Shown here piece by piece: positions 38,222-48,252 of a stretch of 64,000 bases of DNA. Under the pieces are notes generated by a model. The model was not told the DNA's origin, did no database searches, and saw only the letters and a list, made by a program, of their open reading frames with translations. Each line of letters begins with the position of its first letter. Position 1 is the stretch's first letter. Made by a program: the position numbers and the translations under genes. Source of the DNA: Skermania piniformis (GTDB taxonomy: Bacteria > Actinomycetota > Actinomycetes > Mycobacteriales > Mycobacteriaceae); assembly GCF_019285775.1 (NCBI RefSeq), contig NZ_CP079105.1, forward strand, positions 868,001-932,000, given 5' to 3'.

Positions 38222-38869
38222 ATGACTTCAACGACCGCGCAGGACCGTATCCAGGATCGTCGGGAACTGACCGCCGTGCTCGTTCGAGCGCTGGAGCGCC
38301 GGCACGAGGTACTCGACGCGATCGTCGACGCGGCCGACCGGGACGAGGCGACCGCCGCGATCGCGACATTGCTCGACGCCGACCCCGACCACGCCCAGGC
38401 GGTGCTCGGCATGACCTTCGGTCGGCTCACCAAGGACGAGCGGCGCAAGACGCAGGCCGAACTGGACGATCTGGATCAGCGCCTGGAGTGGACCGCCCGG
38501 GACCGCCCGGCCAGCACCGGACGCACCGTAGAGCTGCGGGTGTTCACCGCCGACGACCGTGACGTGTTCGGCCGGCGGTGCGCCGACCAGTACCCGGACT
38601 GGGATGCCGATCGGGTGGCGGCCGAGCGGGCCCAGGTGTTGTCCCGGATCGAGGAAGAGACGGCGGCGTGGTTCGTCGCGGAGGAAACGTCCGGTTCGAC
38701 AGTCGGGCTGGTCTTCGGTGAGATCGGCAGTGGCGAGGTCGACGTCGCGATCTGGATCGACCCGGAGCGGCGTAAGCAGGGCTTCGGCACCGCGGTGATC
38801 AAACACGCTCGCGACGAGTTCGCCCGGGAGTTCCCCGGGACCGTGCTGGTGGTTCGCTCGCCCTCCTGA
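38222..38869 (+). CDS. GNAT acetyltransferase with a GyrA-like N-terminal segment
   Basis: Residues about 8-90, RIQDRRELTAVLVRALERRHEVLDAIVDAA ... LLDADPDHAQAVLGMTFGRLTKDERRKTQAELDDLDQRL, follow the order of the GyrA/ParC coiled-coil gate region, where the pattern is LxALxxLDExIxxIR..., QAxAILDMRLxRLTxLERxK. After it, residues about 100-215 form a GNAT fold with the acetyl-CoA loop RRKQGFGTAVI. So the protein seems to join a topoisomerase-like dimer segment to an acetyltransferase. The Arg/Tyr catalytic parts of GyrA are absent. Role unknown; it might act on or imitate gyrase. ATG at 38222 is the start. Confidence 0.65.
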   Translation: MTSTTAQDRIQDRRELTAVLVRALERRHEVLDAIVDAADRDEATAAIATLLDADPDHAQAVLGMTFGRLTKDERRKTQAELDDLDQRLEWTARDRPASTGRTVELRVFTADDRDVFGRRCADQYPDWDADRVAAERAQVLSRIEEETAAWFVAEETSGSTVGLVFGEIGSGEVDVAIWIDPERRKQGFGTAVIKHARDEFAREFPGTVLVVRSPS

Positions 38870-38920
38870 GCCGGACCGTCGTCGCACCCACGTTCGGGAC
38901 CGGAGCTTTACCCTGCTCGC

Positions 38921-40624
38921 ATGCCCGGCCATGTGATCGTTTCCGGTGACGACGCGCTGGCGCAGCGGATCGCCGAGGAGTTGCTGGCCAGCGGCACCGA
39001 GGTGGTCCGGATCGACGCCAGCGCCGAGCTGAGCGTCGCGGGGATCGCCTCGGCCGGCGCGGTGGTGTGCGCCGGTCCCGACGATGCGGTGAACCTGGAG
39101 ATCTCGCTGCTCGCCCGGGAACACAACGCCCGGGTACGGGTGGTGTGCCGGCTGGCGAACGAGGTGCTGCGCAAGGCGGTTGCGGCCGGCAACGGGCCGG
39201 GGGCGGTGCTCGACGTCGCGGAACTGGTCGCACCGCTGGTGGTCGAGGCCTGCCTGGCGCGGACCGCGCACCCGATCCGGGCGGCCGGGATGCAGTTCGT
39301 GGTCGCCGGCGCCGACGCCCCGCGCGCCGCGACGTTGCGCGCGGTCTACGGCGACCTCGCGCCGGTTGCCGTGGTGCAGGGTCCGGGGTCGGCGACACCG
39401 GGCGTGGTCACCATCTGCCCGGGTCGGGACCAGCGGGTCCAGCCGGGCGACCGGGTCGCGATGATCGGCGGGCCGGACGAGTTGCGGGCGCGGGGCATCG
39501 CGGTCGACCCGGCGCCGCGGCCGGGCGGCGCGGCTCGCGCACCGCTGCGCCGGCGGCTGTCGGACGGACTGCGCGGGATCAAAGCCGACATCAACCCGAC
39601 CTTCTACAAGGCGATGGCGGTGTCGCTGGCCCTGCTGATCTTCGCGACGGTGCTGTTGCGGGTCGCGTACCACAAGCCGGGGATGAGCATCGTCGATGCG
39701 TTGTACTTCTCCACCGAGACCATCGCGACGGTCGGCTACGGCGACTTCAGCTTTGCCGATCAACCCACCTGGCTGCGGCTGTTCTCGATCGGGCTGATGT
39801 TTGCCGGGGTGACGACGACCGCGGTGTTGATGGCGTTCGTCGCCGACCTGCTGCTGTCCCGCCGACTGGCGGAATCGGCGGCGCGACGGCAGGTGCGGTA
39901 CCTGTCCGGCCATGTGATCGTGGTCGGCCTGGGTTCGTTCGGGATTCGGGTGATCGCCGATCTACGCGCGGCCGGTCACCAGGTGGTGGCCGTCGAGCGC
40001 GACCCCGACAACCGGTTCCGGTCGTCGGCCGCCGAGCTCGGCGTTCCGGTGATCGTCGGCGACGCGACCTTGCGCCGCACCCTGGACGACGCTCGGGTCG
40101 GCAGCGCGAGCGCAGTGGCGGTGCTGACCCAGCACGACATGGTGAACATCGAGATCGGCATCGTGCTGCGCGAAACGCTGGGGGCGCGCTGGGCCCGGTC
40201 GGCCGAATCTCCCGGTGTGCCGGTGGTGCTGCGGATCTTCGATCGGACCCTGGGCGCGGCGGTCGCGGCGCGGTTCGGCTTCGAGAACGTGCGATCCACC
40301 GTGGAGCTGGCCGCGCCCTGGTTCATCGGTGCGGCGCTCGGGCTGCAGGTATTCGGCACCTTCTCGGTCGGGCAGCGCTCCTTCATGGTGGGCGGGGTGC
40401 GGGTCGAGCCGGGCAGCGAGCTGGCCGGAATCCGAATGCTCGACCTGGCCACCCGCACCCGGGTGATCGCGATCGCCCGGAGCGACGGCGCCATCGATCT
40501 CCATCCGCGGCGGGATACCGCGCTCGCGGCCGGGGACACCGCCTACCTGGTCGGGCCGTACCGCGAACTGCTCGCGACGTTGCGACAAGGGCAGGCGCCG
40601 GCCGCGGTCGAGCGCGGTACCTGA
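38921..40624 (+). CDS. Potassium channel with two RCK (TrkA-N) domains
   Basis: The 567-residue protein has a first nucleotide-binding TrkA-N region (PGHVIVSGDDALAQRIAEELL) at residues 1-190, two membrane helices around the selectivity filter TVGYGDF near residue 270, and a second RCK domain (SGHVIVVGLGSFGIRVIADL) with a TrkA-C-like end. It gates K+ flow by binding nucleotides or ions in the cytoplasm. An extra N-terminal RCK domain before the pore is less usual than the C-terminal-only design. It starts 51 bases after the GNAT gene, on the same strand. Confidence 0.88.
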   Translation: MPGHVIVSGDDALAQRIAEELLASGTEVVRIDASAELSVAGIASAGAVVCAGPDDAVNLEISLLAREHNARVRVVCRLANEVLRKAVAAGNGPGAVLDVAELVAPLVVEACLARTAHPIRAAGMQFVVAGADAPRAATLRAVYGDLAPVAVVQGPGSATPGVVTICPGRDQRVQPGDRVAMIGGPDELRARGIAVDPAPRPGGAARAPLRRRLSDGLRGIKADINPTFYKAMAVSLALLIFATVLLRVAYHKPGMSIVDALYFSTETIATVGYGDFSFADQPTWLRLFSIGLMFAGVTTTAVLMAFVADLLLSRRLAESAARRQVRYLSGHVIVVGLGSFGIRVIADLRAAGHQVVAVERDPDNRFRSSAAELGVPVIVGDATLRRTLDDARVGSASAVAVLTQHDMVNIEIGIVLRETLGARWARSAESPGVPVVLRIFDRTLGAAVAARFGFENVRSTVELAAPWFIGAALGLQVFGTFSVGQRSFMVGGVRVEPGSELAGIRMLDLATRTRVIAIARSDGAIDLHPRRDTALAAGDTAYLVGPYRELLATLRQGQAPAAVERGT

Positions 40625-40727
40625 CAGCGATACACGATCCGGCGCCACAGCTCCGGTAGATCCAGGACGGATCGTGATCCGTGCGGACCGTAGCCGGTGG
40701 ATTCGTTCGTTCGGCCGAGTGGGCGAT

Positions 40728-40756
40728 TTGGCCGATCCGATGCCGATGCCTAGACT
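40728..40756 (+). promoter_or_regulatory. Probable rpsH operon promoter (TTGGCC, 17 bp, TAGACT)
   Basis: TTGGCC at 40728 and TAGACT at 40751, 17 bases apart, would start transcription near 40763 and leave a leader of about 170 bases before rpsH. Apart from this, bases 40625-40932 hold nothing I can name. The -35 matches those proposed before the other split ribosomal blocks. Confidence 0.5.
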
Positions 40757-40932
40757 ATGGCGGTTGCCCGAGGGTCTGCTGTGCTTGCAGTTCTGCATGC
40801 CCGGGTGACGCGAACTCATGCCGTCCGGCGTCAGCCGGGCGGACCAGCCGAATTGCTGTAGGCCCACCATCGCTGCCGTCGAGGCGGGGTGCTGCATGGG
40901 AACCGCGGCGAGAAAGGTGTCGAGGTCGACCT

Positions 40933-41331
40933 ATGACCATGACCGATCCGATTGCGGACTTCTTGACTCGTCTGCGCAACGCCAACTCGGCGTACCACGA
41001 CGAGGTGAAGCTGCCGCACAGCAAGCTGAAGGCGAATATCGCCGAGATCCTCAAGCGCGAGGGCTACATCGCCAGCTACCGCACCGAGGATGCCGAAGTC
41101 GGCAAGACTCTCATCGTCGATCTGAAGTACGGCCCCAGCCGCGAGCGCAGCCTCGCCGGCGTCCGCCGGGTGTCCAAGCCCGGCCTGCGGGTGTACGCGA
41201 AGTCGACCAACCTTCCCAAGGTCCTGGGTGGCCTGGGCGTGGCGATCATCTCCACGTCCCAGGGCCTGCTCACCGACCGGCAGGCCAAGCAGAAGGGCGT
41301 AGGCGGGGAAGTCCTCGCCTACGTCTGGTGA
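40933..41331 (+). CDS. rpsH: 30S ribosomal protein S8
   Basis: The 132-residue S8 begins [28 protein letters not shown] and ends [24 protein letters not shown], both diagnostic. S8 organises the central domain of 16S rRNA and represses the spc operon in E. coli. The ATG at 40933 follows an AGGTCGAC region; the upstream 10 kb is the second insertion, so rpsH is the head of this unit. Confidence 0.97.
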   Translation: MTMTDPIADFLTRLRNANSAYHDEVKLPHSKLKANIAEILKREGYIASYRTEDAEVGKTLIVDLKYGPSRERSLAGVRRVSKPGLRVYAKSTNLPKVLGGLGVAIISTSQGLLTDRQAKQKGVGGEVLAYVW

Positions 41332-41343
41332 GGGAGGACCGAC

Positions 41344-41883
41344 ATGTCGCGCATCGGTAAGAAACCGATCACCGTTCCGGCTGGCGTCGACGTTGCCATC
41401 GACGGGCAGGACATCACCGTGAAGGGCCCCAAGGGCACTCTCGGGCTGACCGTCGCCGAGCCGATCACGATCGCCCGGGACGAGGACGGCACGCTGGTCG
41501 TGTCCCGGCCGGACGACGAGCGGCGCAACCGCTCGCTGCACGGGCTCACCCGGACTCTGGTGCAGAACCAGATCATCGGGGTCACCGAGGGCTACACCAC
41601 CAAGATGGAGATCTACGGCGTCGGCTACCGCGTCGCGCTCAAGGGGCAAAACCTCGAGTTCGCGCTCGGCTACAGCCACCCGGTCCCGATCGAGGCGCCC
41701 GAAGGCATCACTTTCCAGGTCGAGTCGCCGACCAAGTTCTCCGTCTCCGGCATCGACAAGCAGCAGGTCGGGCAGATTTCGGCGAACATCCGCCGGCTGC
41801 GCCGCCCGGACCCGTACAAGGGCAAGGGCGTGCGGTACGCGGGCGAGCAGATCCGCCGCAAGGTCGGAAAGACGGGTAAGTAG
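41344..41883 (+). CDS. rplF: 50S ribosomal protein L6
   Basis: A 179-residue L6 starting [21 protein letters not shown], with two homologous domains and the C-terminal signature [25 protein letters not shown]6 sits near the elongation factor site. AGGGAGG precedes the ATG by 6 bases. It is 12 bases after rpsH. Confidence 0.97.
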   Translation: MSRIGKKPITVPAGVDVAIDGQDITVKGPKGTLGLTVAEPITIARDEDGTLVVSRPDDERRNRSLHGLTRTLVQNQIIGVTEGYTTKMEIYGVGYRVALKGQNLEFALGYSHPVPIEAPEGITFQVESPTKFSVSGIDKQQVGQISANIRRLRRPDPYKGKGVRYAGEQIRRKVGKTGK

Positions 41884-41886
41884 GCC

Positions 41887-42306
41887 ATGGCTGAGAAATC
41901 GACTCGGACCGAGAATCAGAAGGCCAAGCGGATTCCGCTGGGCACCGACGCCTCCACCGCCCGCCGGCGCGCCAAGACGCGTCGGCACCTGCGGCTGCGC
42001 AAGAAGGTGTCCGGCACCGCGCAGCGGCCCCGCCTGGTGGTGAACCGCTCGGCGCGGCACATCCACGTGCAGCTGATCGACGACCTGGCCGGGCACACCC
42101 TGGCGGCCGCCTCCACGATCGAGGCCGACCTGCGCGGCGCGGACGGCGACAAGAAGTCGCTGAGCGCCAAGGTGGGCACCCGGATCGCCGAGCGGGCCAA
42201 GGCCGCCGGGGTGGACACCGTGGTGTTCGACCACGGCGGGCACGGCTATCACGGCCGAATCGCCGCGTTGGCCGATGCCGCTCGCGAAGGTGGGCTGAAG
42301 TTCTGA
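41887..42306 (+). CDS. rplR: 50S ribosomal protein L18
   Basis: This 139-residue L18 binds 5S rRNA. The family core [34 protein letters not shown] and the C-terminal [26 protein letters not shown] are present. An N-terminal extension of about 25 residues ([20 protein letters not shown]) is common in actinobacteria. It is followed by a 61-base spacer before rpsE, longer than other gaps in the block. Confidence 0.96.
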   Translation: MAEKSTRTENQKAKRIPLGTDASTARRRAKTRRHLRLRKKVSGTAQRPRLVVNRSARHIHVQLIDDLAGHTLAAASTIEADLRGADGDKKSLSAKVGTRIAERAKAAGVDTVVFDHGGHGYHGRIAALADAAREGGLKF

Positions 42307-42367
42307 TGAGTGCAGCCCGCGGAGCGAAAATTCAATACAGGGTCAGCTTCAACGGAAGGAACGTTTG

Positions 42368-43030
42368 ATGCCGGGACGTCAACGGCGTGACGGCGGCAAC
42401 GGACCCGCCGGAGCGAATGGACAGAGCAACGACGGCCGCGGCGGTCGCGACGGGCGTAACAACGACCGGCGCGATTCGCGTGGTGGTGGTCGCGACCAGG
42501 AGAAGAACCAGCTGGAGCGGGTCGTCGCGATCAACCGCGTCTCCAAGGTGGTCAAGGGCGGTCGGCGATTCAGCTTCACCGCCCTGGTGATCGTCGGCGA
42601 CGGCAACGGGATGGTCGGGGTCGGCTACGGCAAGGCCAAGGAAGTTCCGGCGGCCATCCAGAAGGGTGTGGAAGAGGCGCGCAAGGCGTTCTTCCGGGTG
42701 CCGATGATCGGCTCCACCATCACCCACCCGGTGCAGGGCGAGGCAGCGGCCGGTGTGGTCATGCTGCGTCCGGCGTCGCCGGGTACCGGCGTGATCGCCG
42801 GTGGTGCCGCCCGCGCGGTGCTGGAATGCGCCGGGATCCACGACATCCTGGCCAAGTCGCTGGGCAGCGACAACGCGATCAACGTGGTGCACGCCACGGT
42901 CGCCGCGCTGAAGATGCTGCAGCGGCCGGAAGAGGTCGCGGCCCGCCGCGGCCTGCCGATCGAGGACGTGGCTCCGGCCGCGATGCTGCGTGCCCGGGCC
43001 GACAGCGCCTACGCACGGAACGGAGTCTGA
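42368..43030 (+). CDS. rpsE: 30S ribosomal protein S5
   Basis: S5 has the double-stranded-RNA-binding half [33 protein letters not shown] and the C-terminal half [37 protein letters not shown]. The protein is 220 residues because of a Gly/Asn/Arg-rich N-terminus (about 45 residues), as usual in this order. S5 guards decoding accuracy. ATG at 42368 follows GGAAGGAA; a TTG 3 bases earlier is possible. Confidence 0.96.
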   Translation: MPGRQRRDGGNGPAGANGQSNDGRGGRDGRNNDRRDSRGGGRDQEKNQLERVVAINRVSKVVKGGRRFSFTALVIVGDGNGMVGVGYGKAKEVPAAIQKGVEEARKAFFRVPMIGSTITHPVQGEAAAGVVMLRPASPGTGVIAGGAARAVLECAGIHDILAKSLGSDNAINVVHATVAALKMLQRPEEVAARRGLPIEDVAPAAMLRARADSAYARNGV

Positions 43031-43032
43031 TC

Positions 43033-43233
43033 ATGGCGCAACTCAAGGTGACCCAGATCAAGAGCACCATCGGTGCCAAGCAGAATCAGCGCGCGAGCCT
43101 GCGCACGCTCGGCTTGCGCAAGATCCGGCAGTCGGTGGTCCGGGAGGACACTGCGGACAATCGTGGTCTGATCAACGCGGTCCGCCACCTCGTCACGGTC
43201 GAGCCGGTCCAGACGAAGGAAGCCGCACAATGA
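43033..43233 (+). CDS. rpmD: 50S ribosomal protein L30
   Basis: The 66-residue product [36 protein letters not shown] is a textbook L30. It starts 2 bases after rpsE and its stop overlaps the rplO ATG by four bases. No deviation is seen. Confidence 0.96.
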   Translation: MAQLKVTQIKSTIGAKQNQRASLRTLGLRKIRQSVVREDTADNRGLINAVRHLVTVEPVQTKEAAQ

Positions 43234-43694
43234 CGATCAAGCTGCATCACCTGCGCCCGGCTCCGGGCGCGAAGACCGAGAAGACTCGCGTCGGTCGCGG
43301 TGAGGGGTCCAAGGGCAAGACCGCGGGTCGCGGCACCAAGGGCACCAAGGCGCGCAAGAACGTGCCGGCCGCCTTCGAGGGTGGGCAGATGCCGCTGCAC
43401 ATGCGGCTGCCCAAGCTGAAGGGCTTCAACAACCGGTTCCGCACCGAGTACCAGGTGGTCAACGTCGGTGCGATCGCCGAGCTGTTCCCGGAGGGGGGCA
43501 CGATCGGCGTTGCCGATCTGGTCGCCAAGGGTGCAGTGCGCAAGAACCAGCTGGTGAAGGTGCTCGGTGAAGGCAAGATCGGGGTCGCTGTACAGGTGAC
43601 CGCGGACAAGTTCTCCGGCTCGGCCAAGGAGAAGATTGCCGCTGCCGGTGGGACCGTCACGCTCACCTCGGCCGAAACCTCGAAGTCGGCCTGA
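43230..43694 (+). CDS. rplO: 50S ribosomal protein L15
   Basis: A 154-residue L15: [36 protein letters not shown] at the start, then [18 protein letters not shown], the conserved loop. L15 is a late 50S assembly protein. It ends the rpsH block; a hairpin and a separate leader precede secY. Confidence 0.97.
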   Translation: MTIKLHHLRPAPGAKTEKTRVGRGEGSKGKTAGRGTKGTKARKNVPAAFEGGQMPLHMRLPKLKGFNNRFRTEYQVVNVGAIAELFPEGGTIGVADLVAKGAVRKNQLVKVLGEGKIGVAVQVTADKFSGSAKEKIAAAGGTVTLTSAETSKSA

Positions 43695-43705
43695 CTCGAT
43701 CGGCT

Positions 43706-43733
43706 GTGCCGGGCATCACGGGTTGCCCGGCAC
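43706..43733 (+). terminator. Terminator-like hairpin between rplO and secY
   Basis: GTGCCGGGCA pairs perfectly with TGCCCGGCAC around an 8-base loop, 12 bases after rplO. No T tract follows. It may reduce read-through into secY, which seems to have its own leader and a TAAAGT-like -10 at 43755. Confidence 0.55.
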
Positions 43734-43806
43734 GGTCGGCTCGAGCGCCGCTGTTAAAGTGCTGAAGTTGTTCGCCGTACGTACCGCTGAACCGCGGGTG
43801 GGGGTT

Positions 43807-43836
43807 ATGACCGCGTCCGCCCGTCAGGAGGATTAG
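43807..43836 (+). CDS. Possible 9-codon leader peptide overlapping secY
   Basis: ATG at 43807, with GGGGG just upstream, opens a short frame reading MTASARQED and stops at TAG (43834-43836). The last base of the stop is the G of the secY GTG start (TAGTG), and the secY ribosome-binding site AGGAGG lies inside the short frame. Such an arrangement would couple secY translation to the leader. Expression is unproven. Confidence 0.35.
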   Translation: MTASARQED

Positions 43837-45158
43837 TGCTTTCCGCCTTCGTGTCGGCCCTGCGGACCCCCGATCTGCGGCGGAAGATCCTCATCGCCCT
43901 CGGGCTGATCGCGCTGTATCGGATGGGCGCCACGCTGCCCTCGCCGGGTGTCGACTACGGAAACGTCAAATACTGCATCGATCAGGTCTCCGGTGGCGAC
44001 TCGGCCGGTATCTACCAGCTGATCAACCTGTTCTCCGGCGGCGCGCTGCTGCAGTTGTCGGTGTTCGCGATCGGCATCATGCCGTACATCACCGCGAGCA
44101 TCATCGTGCAGCTGCTCACCGTGGTGATTCCACGGTTCGAGGAGCTGCGTAAAGAAGGCCAATCCGGCCAGACCAAGATGACGCAGTACACCCGCTACCT
44201 GTCGGTGGCGCTGTCGGTGTTGCAGGCGACCGGTCTGGTCGCGCTGGCGTCCCGTGGTCAGCTGCTACGCGGCTGCGACCGCGACATCATCGCCGACAAC
44301 AGCGTGTTCGGCATGGTGATCATCGTGCTGGTGATGACCGCCGGCGCCGCATTGGTGATGTGGTTCGGCGAGCTGATCACCGAGCGCGGCGTCGGCAACG
44401 GCATGTCGCTGCTGATCTTCGCCGGTATCGCGGCACGCATCCCCGGCGAAGGTAAGGCGATCCTGGACAGTCGGGGCCCGCTGGTGTTCGCCATGGTCTG
44501 CGGCGCCGCGTTCCTGATCGTCGTCTTCGTGGTGTTCGTCGAGCAAGGTCAGCGCCGCATTCCGGTGCAATATGCCAAGCGGGTCGTCGGCCGCAAGATG
44601 TACGGCGGCTCGTCGACCTACCTGCCGCTGAAGGTGAACCAAGCCGGCGTCATCCCGGTCATCTTCGCGTCCTCGCTGCTGTACCTGCCCAATCTGATCG
44701 TCCAACTGACGTCGTCCAGCAACGCCGTGGACCCCAGCTGGTGGCAGAAGATCGTCCAGCAGTACCTGGTGAACCCTGGTAATCCGGTCTACATCGCGAT
44801 CTACTTCGGGCTCATCGTCTTCTTCACCTACTTCTACGTCGCGATCTCGTTCAACCCTGAAGAACGAGCCGACGAGATGAAGAAATACGGCGGGTTCATC
44901 CCCGGCTACCGGCCGGGTCGACCCACTGCCGACTATCTGAGTTACGTATTGAGCCGGATCACCCTGCCCGGCTCGATCTATCTCGGTGCGGTGGCCGTCC
45001 TGCCCAACCTGTTCCTCGACCTCGGTGCCTCCGGTGGAGCGCAAAATCTGCCGTTCGGTGGTACCGCGGTCTTGATCATGGTGAGCGTCGGCCTCGATAC
45101 GGTGAAGGCGATCGAGAGCCAATTGATGAACCGAAACTACGAAGGGTTCTTGAAATGA
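43836..45158 (+). CDS. secY: Preprotein translocase subunit SecY
   Basis: The 440-residue channel protein of the Sec translocase has ten hydrophobic segments. Recognisable parts include [24 protein letters not shown] (segment 2 region), the cytoplasmic loop [43 protein letters not shown] and the [23 protein letters not shown] block. GTG at 43836 follows AGGAGG by 4 bases. It overlaps adk by four bases. Confidence 0.97.
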   Translation: MLSAFVSALRTPDLRRKILIALGLIALYRMGATLPSPGVDYGNVKYCIDQVSGGDSAGIYQLINLFSGGALLQLSVFAIGIMPYITASIIVQLLTVVIPRFEELRKEGQSGQTKMTQYTRYLSVALSVLQATGLVALASRGQLLRGCDRDIIADNSVFGMVIIVLVMTAGAALVMWFGELITERGVGNGMSLLIFAGIAARIPGEGKAILDSRGPLVFAMVCGAAFLIVVFVVFVEQGQRRIPVQYAKRVVGRKMYGGSSTYLPLKVNQAGVIPVIFASSLLYLPNLIVQLTSSSNAVDPSWWQKIVQQYLVNPGNPVYIAIYFGLIVFFTYFYVAISFNPEERADEMKKYGGFIPGYRPGRPTADYLSYVLSRITLPGSIYLGAVAVLPNLFLDLGASGGAQNLPFGGTAVLIMVSVGLDTVKAIESQLMNRNYEGFLK

Positions 45159-45703
45159 GGATCGTCCTCCTCGGACCGCCCGGTGCCGGCAAGGGGACCC
45201 AGGCTGTTCTGCTCGCCGAGCGGCTGGGGGTGCCGCACATCTCGACCGGCGATCTGTTCCGGGCGAACATTTCGCAGCAGACCGACCTGGGTGTCGAAGC
45301 GCAGAAGTACACCGATGCCGGCGACCTGGTACCCAGTGAGCTGACCAATCGGATGGTCGAGGCGCGGGTGAACGAGACGGATGCGGGCGACGGGTTCGTG
45401 CTCGACGGTTACCCGCGCACCGTGGATCAGGCCGAAGCGCTGGAGCGGATGCTCGCCGAGGACCTGAACGCGAAACTCGATGTCGTGCTCTGCTTCGTCG
45501 TCGCCGAAGAGGTGGTGGTGCAGCGGATGCTGAGTCGTGGCCGGGTCGACGACAACGAAGAGGTCATCCGGAACCGGCTCAAGGTGTACCGCGACGAGAC
45601 CGAGCCGCTGCTCGATCATTACGACGGCCTGGTGGTCACGGTCGACGGGGTCGGCTCGGTCGACGAGGTCAGCGAGCGCGCGATGCGGGCGCTCGGACGC
45701 TGA
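45155..45703 (+). CDS. adk: Adenylate kinase
   Basis: Balances AMP, ADP and ATP. The 182-residue product has the P-loop [16 protein letters not shown], the AMP-binding HISTGDLFR and the [11 protein letters not shown] motif. The LID is the short form ([17 protein letters not shown]) without a zinc knuckle, as in mycobacteria. ATG overlaps the secY stop, keeping the usual secY-adk-map order. Confidence 0.96.
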   Translation: MRIVLLGPPGAGKGTQAVLLAERLGVPHISTGDLFRANISQQTDLGVEAQKYTDAGDLVPSELTNRMVEARVNETDAGDGFVLDGYPRTVDQAEALERMLAEDLNAKLDVVLCFVVAEEVVVQRMLSRGRVDDNEEVIRNRLKVYRDETEPLLDHYDGLVVTVDGVGSVDEVSERAMRALGR

Positions 45704-45717
45704 CCGGGCGAAAGGCG

Positions 45718-46530
45718 ATGCGAACCATGCAGGCGTTCCGGCGGCGACGCAAGGTAGTGCCGTTTCGGACCGCCGGTGAGCTCGACGCGATGGCCGCCGC
45801 CGGGGCGATCGTCGGGCGGGCGCTGGTCGCCACCCGAGAGCTGGCCCGGCCCGGAATGTCGACGCTCGACTTGGATCGGATCGCCGAGCAGGTGATCCGG
45901 GATGCCGGGGCGGTGCCGTCGTTCAAGGGATACCACGGGTTTCCCGCGTCGATCTGCGCCTCGGTGAACGACCGGGTGGTACACGGCATCCCGACCGCAG
46001 CCGAGGTGCTGCAGGAAGGGGATCTGCTCTCGGTGGATTGCGGCGCCATCCTCGACGGTTGGCACGGCGATTCGGCGTGGACCTTCGGGATCGGTGCGAT
46101 CACCGAAGCGGACACCCTGCTCAGCGCGGCCACCCGGGGCTCGATGGAGTCCGGTATTGCAGCGATGGTGCCGGGGAACCGGCTCGGCGACGTGTCGCAC
46201 GCGATCGAGCAGGGCACCCGTGCGGCGGAACGCGAGCACGGTCGTAGTTACGGGATCGTGGAGGGCTACGGCGGGCACGGGATCGGCCGGGAGATGCATC
46301 TGGAGCCGTACCTGGCCAACGAAGGTGCGCCCGGCCGTGGGCAGCAGTTGGTGGTGGGCTCGGTGCTGGCGATCGAGCCGATGCTGACCCACGGCTCCAC
46401 GAAGACCGAGATTCTCGCCGACGAATGGACGGTCGTCACCGCGGACGGTAGCCGGGCCGCGCATTGGGAACACACCGTGGCGGTGACCGCCGACGGGCCG
46501 CGGATACTCACCGCCCGGCCGGCGGATTGA
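45718..46530 (+). CDS. map: Methionine aminopeptidase, type I
   Basis: Removes the starting methionine from new proteins. The 270-residue metalloenzyme shows the ligands in [26 protein letters not shown] (Asp, Asp), [18 protein letters not shown] (His), LAIEPML (Glu) and the final Glu in [12 protein letters not shown] at 45718 or 45727 are both possible. It follows adk by 14 bases. After it the usual infA is displaced by two minus-strand genes. Confidence 0.95.
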   Translation: MRTMQAFRRRRKVVPFRTAGELDAMAAAGAIVGRALVATRELARPGMSTLDLDRIAEQVIRDAGAVPSFKGYHGFPASICASVNDRVVHGIPTAAEVLQEGDLLSVDCGAILDGWHGDSAWTFGIGAITEADTLLSAATRGSMESGIAAMVPGNRLGDVSHAIEQGTRAAEREHGRSYGIVEGYGGHGIGREMHLEPYLANEGAPGRGQQLVVGSVLAIEPMLTHGSTKTEILADEWTVVTADGSRAAHWEHTVAVTADGPRILTARPAD

Positions 46531-46537
46531 GCGCTCG

Positions 46538-47689
46538 CTATCGGAGCTTGGCGTAGCGGGACAGACCGGCGGTGAAGTCGTCGGCGATCGTTGCCGCCAG
46601 TTCCAGGTAGGCGCGCCGGGTCCGCGGATGCATCGCCACCGGATCGATGCCGTCGCCGACGCACAGGTGCCAGTCGAACGGGATCACGTGCACCGCGCGA
46701 CAGCGGCCGAGGAAGTAGCGCCGTAGTTGCTCGATATGGATGTTCGGGTTACCCGGGCGAGCCGAGCTGATCACCACCACGGCATGTCGGATCAGGTGCG
46801 CGTAGCCGTGCAGCTCCAACCAATCCAGGGTGGCTGCCGCGCTGCGGGCACCGTCGAGGGCCGGCGACGACACCAGCACCAGCGTGTGCGATACCCCGAG
46901 CGTGCCGCGCATCGCGGAGTGCATCAGGCCGGTCCCGCAGTCGGTCAGGATGATGTTGTAGAACCGCTGCAGCAGCCCGATCACATCGCGATATTCGGTC
47001 TCGTCGAACGCTTCGGAGATGGCCGGGTCGCGTTCGCCGCCGAGCACTTCCAGGCCGGTCGCCGCCTGCGCGGTGTAGGCCCGGACCTGGGAATAGTACT
47101 GGTAAGGCCCGCCGCGGAGCAGGTCGCGGACGGTCGATCCGGTGCGGGCCGGAATCCGCTGGGTCAGCGTGCCCAGATCGGGGTTGGCGTCCACCGCGAT
47201 CACCCGGTCGTCGCGCTCGGCGGCGAACGCCGACCCCAGCCCGACCGTCGTCGTGGTCTTGCCGACCCCACCCTTGAGCGAGAGCACCGCGATCCGATAG
47301 TCGCTGCCGAGCGGTTGCCGGATCCGGTCCAGCAAGGACTCGTGATAGAGATCGTCGGTCGATCGGCCTGGGTCGATCGCGCCCGCGGACATGTGATGCA
47401 CCGCCCGCCGCCACCCGGTGTACGGCGGTCGCCGGGCGACGTGGGGGGTATGCACCGGGTCCGGGGTGGTCCCCGGGACAGGCATAGCGGCGGGTTCGCC
47501 GACAGGCTGCGGGTGGGCGATCGTGGGTATCCTGGTCGGGATCATCGGATCGGTCGCCATCCGCTCCAGCGATCCGGTCGACTCGTCCCGGCGGATCTTC
47601 TCGATGAACGCCGGAGCCGGCTGCCGCGGCGGTATCGACGGAGCCGGCTGCCGCGGCGGTACCGATATGCCGCTCCGATCGCGGTCCAT
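46538..47689 (-). CDS. ParA/MinD-like ATPase with proline-rich N-terminus (EspI-like)
   Basis: The 383-residue protein has an N-terminal disordered part of about 110 residues, rich in Pro (two PPRQPAP repeats), and a C-terminal P-loop domain with the deviant Walker A KGGVGKTTTTVGLGSAF near residue 142. VIAVDANPDLGTLTQRI and IILTDCGTGLMHSAMRG are the following motifs. This Pro-rich plus MinD-like design is that of EspI and other ESX-associated ATPases in mycobacteria. An ESX-4 type locus begins 13 kb away, but the link is inference. GGGGGTT before ATG is the ribosome-binding site. Confidence 0.75.
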   Translation of the reverse strand: MDRDRSGISVPPRQPAPSIPPRQPAPAFIEKIRRDESTGSLERMATDPMIPTRIPTIAHPQPVGEPAAMPVPGTTPDPVHTPHVARRPPYTGWRRAVHHMSAGAIDPGRSTDDLYHESLLDRIRQPLGSDYRIAVLSLKGGVGKTTTTVGLGSAFAAERDDRVIAVDANPDLGTLTQRIPARTGSTVRDLLRGGPYQYYSQVRAYTAQAATGLEVLGGERDPAISEAFDETEYRDVIGLLQRFYNIILTDCGTGLMHSAMRGTLGVSHTLVLVSSPALDGARSAAATLDWLELHGYAHLIRHAVVVISSARPGNPNIHIEQLRRYFLGRCRAVHVIPFDWHLCVGDGIDPVAMHPRTRRAYLELAATIADDFTAGLSRYAKLR

Positions 47690-47759
47690 CCAACCCCCTC
47701 AGCGCCCGCGCAGGACTTGACCGGTCAGTCTAGCCGGAGGCCGCGCCGATCGGTTGTGC

Positions 47760-48191
47760 TCAGGCCTCCAGCACGAGGGTGACCGGCCCGTCGTTGATCA
47801 GCTGCACCCGCATGTGCGCGCCGAAGCTCCCGGTGGCCACCGTTGCACCGAGGTCGCGCAGCGCGGCGACGAAGGCAGCGAGGAGCGGTTCGGCAACCGA
47901 GCCCGGAGCGGCGTCCTGCCAGGACGGTCGTCGACCCTTGCGGGTGTCGGCATACAAGGTGAACTGGCTGACTACCAGGATCGGGGCATCGAGGTCGGCC
48001 GCCGACCGCTCGCCGTCCAGGATGCGCATGGTCCACAACTTGCGGGCGAGCCGCGCGGCGATCGCGGCATCGTCGCTGTGGGTGACGCCGACGAGGGCGA
48101 GCAGGCCCTGCCCGGCCGGATCGATCCGGCCGACCGTCACGCCGGCTACCTCGACCGATGCGCTGCTGACTCGTTGGACCACAATCCGCAT
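47760..48191 (-). CDS. dtd: D-aminoacyl-tRNA deacylase
   Basis: Removes D-amino acids from tRNA. The 143-residue protein begins [16 protein letters not shown] and has the active motifs SQFTLYAD (SQxxL) and NDGPVT (GPVT) near its C-terminus. ATG at 48191 is chosen on family length; an upstream start would add 41 poorly conserved residues. It diverges from infA, and its promoter region is shared. Confidence 0.93.
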   Translation of the reverse strand: MRIVVQRVSSASVEVAGVTVGRIDPAGQGLLALVGVTHSDDAAIAARLARKLWTMRILDGERSAADLDAPILVVSQFTLYADTRKGRRPSWQDAAPGSVAEPLLAAFVAALRDLGATVATGSFGAHMRVQLINDGPVTLVLEA

Positions 48192-48222
48192 TCGGCACAC
48201 TCTGCCGGATCTGCGGCGTGAG

Positions 48223-48252
48223 TTGGTCCGCAGCGGTATCGGAGAGTAAAGT
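48223..48252 (+). promoter_or_regulatory. Probable infA promoter (TTGGTC, 18 bp, TAAAGT)
   Basis: TTGGTC at 48223 and TAAAGT at 48247 are separated by 18 bases. Transcription would start near 48259 and leave a leader of about 110 bases before infA. The element lies just outside the dtd start, so the two genes share one divergent control region. Confidence 0.5.

Noticed and set aside
38228-39913. 561-codon minus-strand frame
   Set aside because: Antisense to the GNAT and potassium channel genes; composition is typical of a shadow.
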